Below are positions 49,128 through 60,710 of a DNA stretch of 64,000 bases, one piece after another. Position 1 is the stretch's first letter. Each line of letters starts with the position of its first letter. Source of the DNA: Penicillium oxalicum (lineage: Eukaryota > Ascomycota > Eurotiomycetes > Eurotiales > Aspergillaceae). The notes beneath the pieces are model-generated. The model had not been told where the DNA came from and made no database searches. It saw only the letters and a list, made by a program, of their open reading frames with translations. A program made the translations under genes and the position numbers. The stretch is from contig NC_064655.1 of NCBI RefSeq assembly GCF_001723175.1, positions 930,001-994,000 of the forward strand, read 5' to 3'.

Positions 49128-50207
49128 GATCGTGCTGCGTAAAAAAGATTGATGGATGAAAATTGAGTCGGGCAAGAAGAGATGGCAATTGAGCGAAACT
49201 AAGCAGGCTCCAAGGGTACACACGAGCAAGAGAAGGAAGACAAGGAAGGTAAGAGGAGAGGTGAGGGATTCAGGGACAGGAAGAAAGGTCGCTCGGGGAA
49301 TGTGGAGAATCCGTTGGGAAATCAGCGGGCAGAGACGCAGCGTTGCGGAGAGCGAAAGACGGCCGATCATCTCGTGCCGAGGGACCGCCGCCTCGGTTAC
49401 TGTCGGTTAGCCGGATGTGCTGCACTATGCAAAAGTCACAGACTCATCGCGCAGGTTCATCTACGACGATGAAATAGAGTCATGTAAACTCATTCACGGA
49501 TCTAGAGATGCCCAATGACAAATCCATCCAGAGCCAATGACATAGGAATCTACTTCATCAACAACGAGCGCCATGGAATCTTTGCTGCGTAGCTTAGGAT
49601 TAGACAATCATCGCCCTGACCGGGACATATTCGAGGATACGCTTTTCCAATGAGCGATACAGAGTGCGATTATCGGACCTTGCATGAGCACTGGCTGCAC
49701 AAAACTGAACCCTCAATCCACCGACTGATGCAAGTCGAGCGAGAGACAGGGTTCAAATGAGAGCTCGGGGGCATTCAATCACGTGCTTTTCCTGCTTGGG
49801 CAACGGATCAACCATCAGCAGGGAATGGACAATCCCGACGCAAGTCTAGGCAAAATGGAAACAGCCTTGGTCAGCCCTATCATTTCCAAGCATCACAATG
49901 CAATTGAGAGAAATCGATTGCGGCATATCGATGCTCTACATGGCAACCCGTGCCACGCATAAGGAAGAGAAAGAAAAGCATGGAAGATAGGTAAATGGTA
50001 GTATGTATTACTTGGCAAACTTGAAGTATTTAGGTCTTTCCATAGGATGTTTTGCCTGGTGAGGAATAAATCGCAATGGGCGGATCGGGTTACAAGAGTA
50101 AAGCAGGCCAGACGGCAACCCATGACTTGAAAAAAGAAATAAGTGAGAAAGAGAACCAGTCAATACCAAAGACTACCTAGGGATCCAGGAATAAACAGTC
50201 CGTGGAT
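49128..50207. other. Intergenic region between prpD 5' end and the methyltransferase 3' end
   Basis: About 1.1 kb. The part just upstream of prpD (49128-49410) is open on several frames because it is purine-rich on the plus strand; it is read as promoter/leader. Nothing else is seen. Confidence 0.5.
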
Positions 50208-52462
50208 CTATTCTTTTCTCAGCTCCCGCTCCCGTGTGTCCGTTGCCCGGAGGGAAGCAATTATCTCGCGATACAAGGCCCGAGCCAAAGCCGGTGGGAC
50301 GGCATTGCCAATCTGTTTTCGCACGCCACTTTGCGAGAATTTGAAGTCCAGCGGAAACGTTTGCAAGCATGCGACCTCGCGCTCCGTGAATTTTCGCGTG
50401 CCGGAAGGATGATAGTTGGCCTCGCCGCCGCTGCAAGTCAAAGTCTTGGCGGGGATCCGCGCATCATACGGTTCATAGTGTTCAAGTGCCCACTTCCTCA
50501 GCAACGCCTGCACGTCGTGATTTGGGGTTGAGTCCGGTATTTCTTTGATGGCGTCCTCGATGGTGACTACCGGCTTGCAGCCACCACCGGGAAGATCATG
50601 GGTGATGCGAGGGAATGGAGGGAGAGTCTCGCCGGGGCTACAAGTATGGTAGTTTAGCCGGATAGTCATGTGTTTTGAGCCCTTTTAGGAATCTCATATC
50701 AAGAAAAAAAAAAGTTGCGCAAAACTTACCCTGCCGCAAGCAGAATCAATCGTTTGCGTGTTTGTGGTACACCGTAATTCAAAAGGTCCAGGACTGCCCA
50801 GCGAGCAGAGTATCCCATTTCAACCATGTCCATGACGATCCGATGCAGCGTTGCCCTGTGCCTCTCGATCAGGCCGGCCGTCTCTTCCATTGAAATGACA
50901 CGGGGATGAGACTTTTCGATGATGTTTCTTGCACTGAAAATGCAGGCCGAGTTAGGTTCATCGCGTTCGCAGCTGACCGTGTGGGCAGGAGAGAAGGGCT
51001 GACAGGGTGGCGAGCAGTGAGCGATATCACATCGCAATTCGTTCTCAGGGTTTAGGAGAAAGTACTCAAAAGTACTATGATGGACAGTCACGTCGCTAAA
51101 ATTGAGTCTGTAGGTTTCGATCGCGCTCTCATTGAGATCAATTGCCCACTTGATCTGCACTCCCGCCTGTTTGGCACCGCAAGAGACGCCGCCAGCACCA
51201 CAATATGCATCCCCAAAGACATACCCCGTGGGCTCAATGGTGAGATCCATGACAGGCGGTCCCTGTTCCTCTTGTTCACAGTGGCTCGTGTAAGACTTCC
51301 TGCCTTCGCCGAATGGAACCGTCTCGCATCCACGATACAAGTCACGCAAGACCCAAGACTCGTAGCCGTACCCCTCATCACACTCGTCCTTGGTCAGGTA
51401 CTCGACGCTCATTTCATATTGGTGGTTGCGAATCCCGAGACCGCGAGTACCATGACTTGATATACTGGGTCGCTTCTGGGCTGTGACTTTGAGCCGACAG
51501 AATAGGCCAGCGGTCGAGAGGTGCCGTGAGTTCGGCGGCCGACGCTCATTCGTAAAGATCACTCGGCAAAGACCCTCTACTTCCCACAGAGAGACAGACA
51601 GATGTGCTTTGATACTCTCCAGGTTGGCCTCGTGATCCATCCTCGGTAGCCAGATCAATTCGTGCCTGTCCTTGGGGAGAAAATCTGGCCACTGGATGTC
51701 TCTGCAGCCGACGAGCGGGCGACCCCAAAGAAAAACCTGCCCTTGTCGTCGAGAAATCTTTTCGACCCGGAGCCACTGCCCATTCTCGAGCTTCACGGTT
51801 GACCTGGGCCGAATAGTCTGACCATTGTGGCTAACTTCATCCAGCTCACTCATCGAAGTTTCACGTGGGACAGCAACGGCTCTGAATAGCGCCCGCCGCA
51901 GAGAAGGAGATTGTTGTACGGATTGATCACTGTCATCCAACTCAAAAATCTCGCCTGCATGATGTCTTCGTTGGGTAAAAGTGACTGAAATGTGTAGTTT
52001 GTCTTCCTCCTCAGACAGCACGACCGGGTTGTCTTGTGTCGATCCAGGCACTGTCAATTCGGTATCCTCGCTGGACGGCTGCGAAGAGGACGATCGACTG
52101 GAATCATCATTCCGGGTGTTGAAGAAATGTGCGATGGAGGTAAATGACGGGATAGTTTCACCCTGTGACTTTTTTGAAGGACATTTTTTGACAACCCGCG
52201 AGTTTTGCTCACTCGCATTGCTGCTGGTCAAATTCTGGGTTGGCCAGGTTTTGTATGGTCTTGTTTCTGGACGATGTGAGGTGTCAGGGACAGAACCAAT
52301 CTTACTGGAACTGACAATCCCAGAAAAACAAGGCTGATAAGTGGCAAGAATGGGGCTCTGAAAGTCGATTCGATCTTCCTCCTGGGGCCATTCATGATCT
52401 CCAAGGTTACCCTCAACAGGCCCCGGGTCGGGAGACAGCTCTGGTCTCTGTAAGTGCATCAT
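50208..52462 (-). CDS. RID/DmtA-type DNA cytosine-5 methyltransferase
   Basis: Two exons, 52462-50730 and 50637-50208, give 720 residues. The family (Masc1/RID/DmtA) is required for premeiotic DNA methylation or repeat-induced point mutation and for sexual development. A long disordered N-terminus (to about residue 210) precedes a BAH-like segment (LENGQWLRVEKISRRQGQVF). Catalytic motifs: I FGDAYCGAGGVSCGAKQAG, IV HCSPPCQPFSPAHT (Cys487), VI MEETAGL in place of ENV, as in the RID group, VIII VPQTRKRLILLAAG, and IX-X FTEREVACLQTFP and KQIGNAVPPALARAL in exon 2. The 92-nt intron lies directly after motif VIII. Nuclear location is inferred. The gene appears intact. Confidence 0.93.
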
Positions 52463-55079
52463 GGTGCGGAATAGCTGTATTGTAAAGAGATCAAGTGATT
52501 ACAGATATGGAATCCCAGCTAAGGATCAACGATATGTGAAAGATTTAAGAGGCAAGGGAGGCAGGGATTTGAACTGTACCATTGAAAGGACTGGGACTCG
52601 AGGGGACACTGAGAGGATGATATCTAACATCTGAACAGCCAAAGAAGGTGGACGGCAATAATTAGTTCTGATTCAATAGTATAAAATAAATCGATGAATC
52701 GGTGTATCCTCTACTATAGCCGGGACTCATTTCTTTGCAATGCAGCCTTTTCTGTGGTTCCATGGTAGGTTCAGTTGATAGAGGGAACAGTAGGCATGCG
52801 CAACGAGCCTGTGACATTAAAGCCTAAGTTCCATACAATGAGATCAGATCCGTATTGGGGGGAGATTTTTATTCATGATACCGTAATTCGTTTTCTGCTA
52901 TCCACTGCTTTCATCCAAAAGAAAGAAAAAAATGAAAACTTGGGCAAAGACTTCACTGGGAAAATCAATGGAATCCGAGATCGACTTGATGCTGATCTAT
53001 TGTCCAACGAAAGCACCTAAGTTTGCCTGTTTGACATGATATCCGACCCTCAATTGATTTTCAAGGTATCTGCCCTAATATCACCCTAGTCACATAATTA
53101 TTTGGCTTCTGTCGACAATGGTCTTTGTGCTTGATGTATATTTTATGCTACCCGCCGTTGAGTTATCTAGCACAAGTCTTGCCAGCATCAATACATCAAT
53201 GGATAATCATAGATCCCGTCGGAGTATGCTTCTATCTGCAAATATCCGTATTGTTGATGAAACAGCGCTGCAATTGATATTCCTTGCCGTAACTTTGACC
53301 TTGCAATGCTCCTTGGGTAGCGAGTATCTTCTTCAACTTTAGGCTAATTAAATGCCTGACTGAGATGAAATGATACTTTGAAGAGTTTTTGAAATATCAG
53401 GAGTCAGGGTCATGGTGACTTGAAGTTTAAATTCGACCGGAGATTTACTTGCGCTCGTCACTACTTCTGAATGGACGCTCTTTGATATAATGTCTATGGC
53501 CATGATGGTGGCAAGTGGACAGCAGATCTGGGACTATTACACTTGAAAAACAAGGCTCATGCAAGAATCTACTGAATTTGCGGATCTGGTACATCAAGTT
53601 TAAATACCAACACATTCTTTTCGTGGAAATTCATGACTCGAATCGATCTGAGAAGGAAAAGAAAAGAAATTGCATTAAAAGGCAGCCCTCTTCTAGAGAT
53701 TTTCCGGGGCATGATGACGAAATTCATGCTTCTTCGTCTCAATTATTATACGATGCATTTTTTTCTTTTCAGGGACTTATCGCCAATCGTATCTGCCTCA
53801 TTGCAGAATGTGATTTGGCTTAGTATGTTTCGCATTTCTGACTGTCTTTAAATTACCTACCATTGTTCAAGATCATCTCCAAGTCCGTATGAGCGCCTTA
53901 TTTCTGGATGACCTAGATCGATCATTCATTTCCTATGCTCTTGCCCAACCTGGACCAACACTTAAATGAGAAAGAGTCACTTTTGCTACTTTCTGCATAG
54001 CGCAGCTATTAAAGTCCCTCCGCTTGACTTTACATTATTCCATTTCCTAGCTCAGCATTCTTCGCGTATACTTGTCTTACTGAAGTTGGACTGGTAGGCT
54101 GACCGCGCAACTTTGGGGCTAATCGGTGTTTTAGTAAGCAAAAAGCAAGCTCATTTCAGGTACCTCTGTAAAGTCACCAACCGGATTAGTGGATGAATGG
54201 AATAGGCTTGATGAAGAAGCCCTTTCGTGCACTCAATCTAATTGAAAGTTACGTGAGCCGTGTGAAGTATGAGCATGCATCGCTTAGTCTGCAACGATGT
54301 CTCTTAGGGGCTCCAAGCTCCGACGAGCATAACTACTGGGTAAGCAAATGGAGATGGATTCTGGTATCTGAGGATGCTAGACCTGATATAGAACTTATGC
54401 ATGCTAAGACGAGTCTCTTGTGCCATAATCAACAATCATATGGCATTTTTCCAGAATCCGAGATTCTCTATTCTCCGTGAACCCTAATGGCCGGCACCCG
54501 CCTCCAAACGGGGTCCAGCCGCCAGCAGCCGCCCCTTGGAACGGTAACAGGCCTCTCCGTATTCACCGCCTGTGTGACCGCCAAGTACCCCGCTATCACA
54601 CGTCTACCAACGAACCGCTTTACTGCCGAGCAGGAGGGTCCCTTCCGTCATTAGAGGCTTATCACTGGCCGTTAGGCGGTCTTGGTCGGCTGACTCATCT
54701 CGGACTCCGGAGTCGGCAACGAGAAAAAAAAAACTCAGTGGGGGAGGAACCACCCTGGAATGAAATGCCACCATGGACATTTTCATCCCCGTCCCTTTTG
54801 TGTTTCTGGGGATATCGATGAGCTTCACTCCCCGCTAACACTCTTTTTCAACACGGTCCTGGTAAGTGATGAGACGCGTTGCTGCTTCTACCCTTGTCTC
54901 TATGATGAACTATGGAATTTTTTTATAGATGTTAGACTTCCTAACTTTTGTTGCGGAGAACCTCCAATCCTGATTTGAGACTTACTTTCATTTTCTTTTT
55001 CTTTTTGCCTCGCATTCTTGGGCCTTTCACTGACTATTGAGATTGTCATTCAAATTCAGGAAGCTTGCTTCGCGTCACG
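52463..55079. other. AT-rich intergenic region upstream of ADE4
   Basis: About 2.6 kb. Much of 52.6-54.4 kb looks AT-rich with only short, motif-free open frames. 54.48-54.83 kb is more GC-rich, with an open frame of 114 codons that has no protein-like features. The ADE4-proximal end has a T-rich tract (54987-55010) and the TGACTCA site listed separately. Confidence 0.5.
54691..54697. promoter_or_regulatory. TGACTCA site (Gcn4/CpcA consensus) upstream of ADE4
   Basis: An exact TGACTCA lies 389 bp before the ADE4 ATG. This is the established Gcn4/CpcA bZIP site; purine biosynthesis genes, including ADE4, are known Gcn4 targets in yeast. Other TGACTCA copies occur in the window without such context (for example 39370, 63304), so a functional role here is inferred from position. 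Confidence 0.4.
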
Positions 55080-56948
55080 ATGTGTGGTATCATCGCTCAG
55101 ATCTTGGCCAACCCCTCTGGCGCGGCTGCCGTGGACCTTCACGAGGCGCTCTACCTGCTGCAACGTGAGTAGTTAACCGGACGCGTCAATGGCATTGGAT
55201 ATGCAAGGTACACAAACTAAACCTGGCGCTGTGTCACAACAGATCGTGGTCAGGATGCAGCCGGAATCGCAACCTGTGCTTCCGGTGGTAGGATCTACCA
55301 GTTGAAGGCCAACGGCATGGCAGCTAAGGTCTTCCATGACGGTGCCAAAGTTGCCAATCTCCCTGGATCTATGGGAATTGGTCACCTTCGTTACCCTACC
55401 GCTGGGAGCAGTGCGAATGCGGAGGCCCAGCCGTTCTACGTGAACAGCCCCTACGGCATTTGCCTGGCCCACAACGGCAACCTCATCAACGCGCCAGAAC
55501 TGAAGCAGTATCTTGACCTGGAGGCTCACCGTCATATCAATACCGATAGTGACAGTGAGTTGATGCTGAATATCTTCGCGGACGAGCTGAGCGAGACAAA
55601 GAAGGCTCGTGTCAACCAGGAGGACCTCTTCTCTTCCTTGAGCCGTATGTATGAGCGTTGTGAAGGTGGCTGGGCATGCACTGCCCTGCTTGCCGGTAAG
55701 TAACCCGGGAGAATGAGTTATCTTAATTTGGACCATATCACATTCTAACGCTGTCTCTTATCTCGTTAAGGCTTCGGTATCCTCGGATTTCGTGATAGCT
55801 ATGGAATTCGCCCTCTGGTCCTGGGCTCCCGCCCTTCTTTGGATGGTGAAGGCACGGACTACATGATGGCTTCCGAGTCTGTCGCCTTGGACCAGCTTGG
55901 CTTCTCCAATCACCGCGACATTCAGCCGGGCGAGGCTGTCATCATTGAGAAGGGAGGTGCGCCTGTCTTCCGCCAGGTTGCCCCCAAGCGGGGCTACGCC
56001 CCCGACATCTTCGAATATGTCTACTTTGCTCGTCCCGACTCTGTCATCGATGGCATCAGTGTGTACCGTAGTCGGCAGCGTATGGGTGACAAGCTCGGTG
56101 CCCGCATTCTCGATGTCCTGGGTCCCGATGCTGTGCGGGAGATCGATGTTGTGATTCCAGTCCCAGAGACATCCACCACCTCCGCCACTCACGTTGCCCA
56201 GTACCTGGACAAGCCTTACTGCCAGGGCTTCGTGAAGAACCGCTATGTCTTCCGCACATTTATCATGCCTGAGCAGAAGACCCGACAAAAGGGTGTTCGC
56301 CGAAAGTTGAATGCCATGAAACAGGAGTTCAAAGATCGAAACGTTCTGTTAGTCGATGACAGCATTGTTCGAGGAACGACGAGTCGAGAAATCATCAACA
56401 TGGCACGCGAGGCTGGTGCGAAAAAGGTGTATCTTGCCAGCTGCGCCCCCGAAATCACTCACGCCCACATCTACGGCATCGACCTGGCATCCCCCCAGGA
56501 GTTGGTGGCTCACAACCGCGACACTGCTAGCATTGCTCGCCACATTGGTGCTGAAAATGTCATTTTCCAGACCCTGGATGATTTGAAGGCATCGTGCTCT
56601 GAGATTGCACGGGAGAATGGCCAAACTGAGCCTGTCAACTTCGAGGTTGGTGTGTTCTGCGGTAGCTACGTGACGCCTGTGCGTCAGGGCTATTTCGAAC
56701 ACCTTGAGCAATTGCGGGGCGAGGGTCGCAAGATCAAAGCTCTTGACAAGGCTAAGGAGGCTGTCGCTCATGGCGTTGCCAGCATGACTGATTTCCAGAT
56801 CGCTGCTCACGGCGTGACGATGGACACCAATGGCAAGATAATTCCTGCTGAGTCCCCAGAGCCTAACGCAAAGTCTTCAAGCGAGGCCTCTCACAAGATC
56901 GACGATCGCATGGACATCAGCATCCACAATATTGGTGATCATCCTTGA
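55080..56948 (+). CDS. ade4: Amidophosphoribosyltransferase (first step of purine synthesis)
   Basis: Three exons, 55080-55164, 55243-55695 and 55771-56948, give 571 residues. The enzyme makes 5-phosphoribosylamine from PRPP and glutamine. MCGIIAQIL exposes the catalytic Cys after Met removal, the hallmark of class II (Ntn) glutamine amidotransferases; [32 protein letters not shown] and [11 protein letters not shown] follow. The PRTase domain carries [11 protein letters not shown] and the PRPP loop [17 protein letters not shown]. The intron-1 junction splits His of HRGQD. A C-terminal tail of about 60 residues (from [12 protein letters not shown]) is hydrophilic, as in other fungal homologues. 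Cytosolic. Symbol follows yeast ADE4. Confidence 0.96.
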
Positions 56949-57789
56949 TTTCTGTCAAACTTTCTTCTATTTCTCTGTCCATTCTCATCAGACTAGTCAT
57001 CTTCTCGTCTTTTTTTTTTCTTTTCTTTCCTGGGCTGCGTCTGGAGTACCGGAGTTTATTGGGGGAACATGTTCATAGACAAGCGGACGACCATTTTCTG
57101 TGACGTAGCCAGTGATGTGGAAACGCATTTTCCTCATGTCTTCAATTGCTATGATACCTGAGCCTGGTCAGGATCAATTTCTGATACCATATGAATTCAA
57201 AATTCACTTTCAAGCATCTATCTCTACATTCATGTGCCCTATCCCAAAATGACACTTGGTCTCTGCTACAGGAGTAGGTCACTTTCTGTACGCGCGGGCT
57301 TTCTCGTGCATTCTACGAGCTGACCTTTGGCGCGACACATCTTTTTTTTCACCCTGTCTTCACAACATTGTCTCTCGTCATGATTCTAGCATTGCTCAGC
57401 CCGTGATAGATTTTCCGGCGGGTTGACGAGTCACATGGGGGTTGATAACATCACCCCCAAACCACAAGTCGGAGCGCACCTCACCTCGTATGCTCTTCAC
57501 CATCTGAGCAAGTCAATTGGATTGTCCAGTATCAGCACAGTCCCATCTAGTGAAGACAACTCAAAATCTTTTTTTTACTCTCTCAGCTTCCTGCTCTTGT
57601 TGAGGAATTTCAGGGAAAACGAGCTGAGTTGACGTCATTCACGTCAACTACATTCCCGATCAAGATCTGGGGATTATCCTGGGTTGTACCAGCCAGTTCT
57701 CCTGTCGTCTCGATATCTGTTCATTGTCACAATTGAGGGAGTTTTGAATCTCAGACATTGGATAATTTCCCGGCAGCGCCTAAGATCCC
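56949..57789. other. Intergenic region between ADE4 and the glycosylase gene
   Basis: About 840 bp. T-rich tracts at 57010-57025 and 57570-57577; an AGTTGACGTCATTCACGTCAACT element near 57625-57648 contains TGACGTCA (a CRE/ATF-type palindrome) about 150 bp before the glycosylase start. No gene is seen. Confidence 0.55.
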
Positions 57790-60105
57790 ATGGCAAGACC
57801 AGGAACTCGATCGTCGGCTCGAGGCGCTTCAGGCGGCCCATCTGTGCCTCAGAAGCGCAAGAGAGCGCCACGAGGTAGCGCTACCAATGGGGTTCCTGTG
57901 CAGGGGTCCGATCGTGCGACATTTGAGCAAAAACATATGCCCTCTCCGGCTCTTGCAGATGATGAGCTTTCTCCAGATGGGAAGGAATCGCCGTCCAATG
58001 ACACCTTTGAAATCCAGCCACACGGGGAGTCCAGCCCTCACGAGGAACCAAAGATGCCAAGCGAATCAAAGCTTCCCATGAGGAACGGCTCGCAGACAGC
58101 AAAGGCCCATCTGTCGGAGCTTTCGCCTACAGAAGGCGATTCAGGAATTTCTCTCGGCGGTCTAGACAAGGACTCGTCATCTCCCAGGAAGAGCAGTGCG
58201 TCGCCAGCTTCCCCCGAGGCGAGAGATATGCGCCCGAAACATGAATCGACTGACGCACACGATGACCAAGAGCAACTGAGCGCTTCCAATGGTCGCATTG
58301 AAGCAATGGCTGCTGTATATGATGAGAAATCTGGGCCATTAACGGCCCCTCCTGCTGCTCAGCCCTCCAGCATTAAGAAGGAGTCAGACATTCCAGATCC
58401 TGCAGCAGAGGAGCTTGTCAAGGCCGATGATATCCCTGCTGTGAGAAGCTCCCATGAATCAGCCCCGCCATTGCGGATAGTCGCCAATGATCATCAAAGC
58501 GAGGGCAGTTACGAAGAGCTTCCCCATAATTTGGGAACCACTTTTGTTGCTAAGAAGTCCCCTGCCTCTGATTCGCCGTCAGCTGAAGTCTCTCGAAAGA
58601 GTCAAGATCACTTTGATGATAAGGCCGGGGTCAATGCTGTGGTTAGCAAAGACAAGTCCAAGCTCAGTGCTACCACCCCACAAGAGCAAGCGACTCAAGG
58701 AGATGCCCCAAAGAAGAAAGCTAAAAAGTCCAGCTATGGCCTTACTCCAGGAGAGACGCCGTTTCCCGACTTCAAGGCGCCAACCCCTGAGGTGTGCCGC
58801 AAAGTGAATGACCTACTTTCTCAGGCTCACGGCAAAGTCATTGCACCCAAGACCATTCCTGAACCTTCGCTGACCGTCACTGGCTGCGGTGAAGTACCAT
58901 CAGTCCTGGATGCCTTGATTCGTACCCTTCTCAGCGGTGCCACTACAGGAACCAACTCTGCTCGAGCCTTCAACGGACTCGTGCAGCGATTTGGCACGCT
59001 TGAGGATGGTATTGGCAAGGGAAGTGTCAACTGGGATGCAGTCCGTCAAGCCCCATTGAAAGATGTCTTCAAAGCGATAGAGCGTGGTGGACTGGCAGAT
59101 GTCAAGAGCAAGAATTTGAAGAAACTTCTCGATCAAGTCTATGAGGAGAACCAAGAGCGCAAGCACCGGCACGACACTGAAGACACTCTAGTAATGGACC
59201 AAAAGAACTCAGATTCCTCCTCTGGTGATACCAAAGAAGCGGAAAAGGTGAAAGAATATGATATTGCCACCGTCAACGAACACTTCCTGAATCTGCAGTA
59301 TCTTCACAAATATAAGACTGTGGACGCATTGAAAGCTCTGATCAGATATCCTGGTATTGGCCCCAAGACTGCAGCCTGTGTCTTGCTTTTTTGTCTGCAA
59401 CGCCCTTGCTTTGCAGTCGATACGCACATCTTCCGCATATGCAAGTGGCTTGGCTGGGTACCACCCAATGCCAACGAGATCACTGCCTTCAGTCATCTGG
59501 ATGTCAGGATCCCTGACGATCTCAAATATTCACTACATCAATTGCTGATCAAGCACGGCAAGCAATGTCCGCGCTGTCGTGCAATTACAAGTCCCTCAAG
59601 CGCCGACTGGGACAAAGGATGTGTCATTGAGGATTTTGTCAAACGATCCGGACGAAAAGTCCTGGAGAAGCCACACGCACGTGCGGAGACGGGGGCATCA
59701 AAGAAGATATCTGCGCAGGTCAAAAAAGATGTCAACACCACTTCAAAGTCCAAAAAACCCTCACGTTCTTCAGTGAAAAGTGCCGGGAAAACACGAGCAA
59801 TCACCCGCGCATCGAGTGAGTCTGAAGACACCATGTCCGACCTCACCGACAACTCATCTGAGGACAACATGGAGATTGATGATTCAGGGGAGTCGACTTC
59901 GGATCAGGATCAAAAAGCACCATCAAGGAATCTGAAGCGCAAACGTGGGGGTGTCAAAGCCTCGACTGGGTTGAGACAACAACCCGAGGCCAAAGCAGCT
60001 TCAAGCAAGAAAAAGAGCAATATGAAGCAGGCAGAGAGTAAGATAAAGCCCGCCAAGCCCCTGACTGCTCCGACACGAAGATCTTCGCGGTTGAACCGGG
60101 TCTAG
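57790..60105 (+). CDS. HhH-GPD superfamily DNA glycosylase with long disordered flanks
   Basis: A single uninterrupted frame of 771 residues. The N-terminal 325 residues or so are Ser/Pro/Lys-rich and disordered-looking. The central HhH-GPD domain (about 335-610) has CGEVPSVLDALIRTLLSGAT, the helix-hairpin-helix YPGIGPKTAACVLLFCL with the Lys expected of bifunctional glycosylase/lyases, and the catalytic-Asp segment FAVDTHIFRICKWLG. After it comes CPRC with spaced Cys, not the full C-x6-C-x2-C-x5-C iron-sulfur motif of endonuclease III. The basic C-terminus (KSKKPSRSSVKSAGKTR; RRSSRLNRV) probably directs nuclear location. Likely role is base excision repair; substrate is unknown. This fungal group differs from Ntg1/Ogg1, both of which are shorter. 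Confidence 0.85.
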   Translation: MARPGTRSSARGASGGPSVPQKRKRAPRGSATNGVPVQGSDRATFEQKHMPSPALADDELSPDGKESPSNDTFEIQPHGESSPHEEPKMPSESKLPMRNGSQTAKAHLSELSPTEGDSGISLGGLDKDSSSPRKSSASPASPEARDMRPKHESTDAHDDQEQLSASNGRIEAMAAVYDEKSGPLTAPPAAQPSSIKKESDIPDPAAEELVKADDIPAVRSSHESAPPLRIVANDHQSEGSYEELPHNLGTTFVAKKSPASDSPSAEVSRKSQDHFDDKAGVNAVVSKDKSKLSATTPQEQATQGDAPKKKAKKSSYGLTPGETPFPDFKAPTPEVCRKVNDLLSQAHGKVIAPKTIPEPSLTVTGCGEVPSVLDALIRTLLSGATTGTNSARAFNGLVQRFGTLEDGIGKGSVNWDAVRQAPLKDVFKAIERGGLADVKSKNLKKLLDQVYEENQERKHRHDTEDTLVMDQKNSDSSSGDTKEAEKVKEYDIATVNEHFLNLQYLHKYKTVDALKALIRYPGIGPKTAACVLLFCLQRPCFAVDTHIFRICKWLGWVPPNANEITAFSHLDVRIPDDLKYSLHQLLIKHGKQCPRCRAITSPSSADWDKGCVIEDFVKRSGRKVLEKPHARAETGASKKISAQVKKDVNTTSKSKKPSRSSVKSAGKTRAITRASSESEDTMSDLTDNSSEDNMEIDDSGESTSDQDQKAPSRNLKRKRGGVKASTGLRQQPEAKAASSKKKSNMKQAESKIKPAKPLTAPTRRSSRLNRV

Positions 60106-60710
60106 AAGGATTCTGCAATTGGCTTGCTGCGCATTTTTACCATCCTCGGCTCTGGAGTTTGGTTTAGTTCTATTTCTTCCGATGAGATGGGTCAGTCTTT
60201 GATCGGAACTTCTCAACCTCATGACATTTCAATTATTCCGTTTGCCAATGACGACCGCATGAGTATGGCTTACTTGGAAGAAACGGCCATGATTTACTAT
60301 TTTTTTTTTGATTATTAACTTAGCTAGCTACTTACTAGATCACCAATATCAAAGAAAATCAACTTAATGTGAGAGAAGAAGAGATAATTTCCTCAATAGC
60401 TATCAAATCTTGCAGGTAAGATCCAAGTTCGAATCACTTGGAGAGTTTTACTTTGATGTAGTCAAAGTACCAAGGTCGATAGGGCAATTTCAGCGGTGCC
60501 TTCTATCTTGTCCGATGCGTGTGGATGGTGGAGTACCCTAGTCGTCCCATCCTCCGGGCAGCGGAAGCCGATCGTATTCTTATCAGTCTATCGCTTCTTC
60601 CCGCCCAAAAAAAAACATCCCCTGGCCGCGGAGCTTGTATGATCCAGGTCCGTCCCCAACTCAACACCTCCAGGGCAACGCCCAAACACACCTCCTTACA
60701 CCTGTGCACG
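60106..60710. other. Intergenic region
   Basis: About 600 bp with a T9 tract at 60301-60309 and an A9 run near 60607. A GTTCGAATC word near 60430 resembles a tRNA B box but no A box or cloverleaf could be built around it. No gene is seen. Confidence 0.5.

Noticed and set aside
54477..54821. 114-codon Pro-rich frame upstream of ADE4
   Set aside because: Biased composition only, and not protein-like.
60400..60450. tRNA gene suggested by a GTTCGAATC word
   Set aside because: No matching A box, acceptor stem or anticodon arm could be formed.
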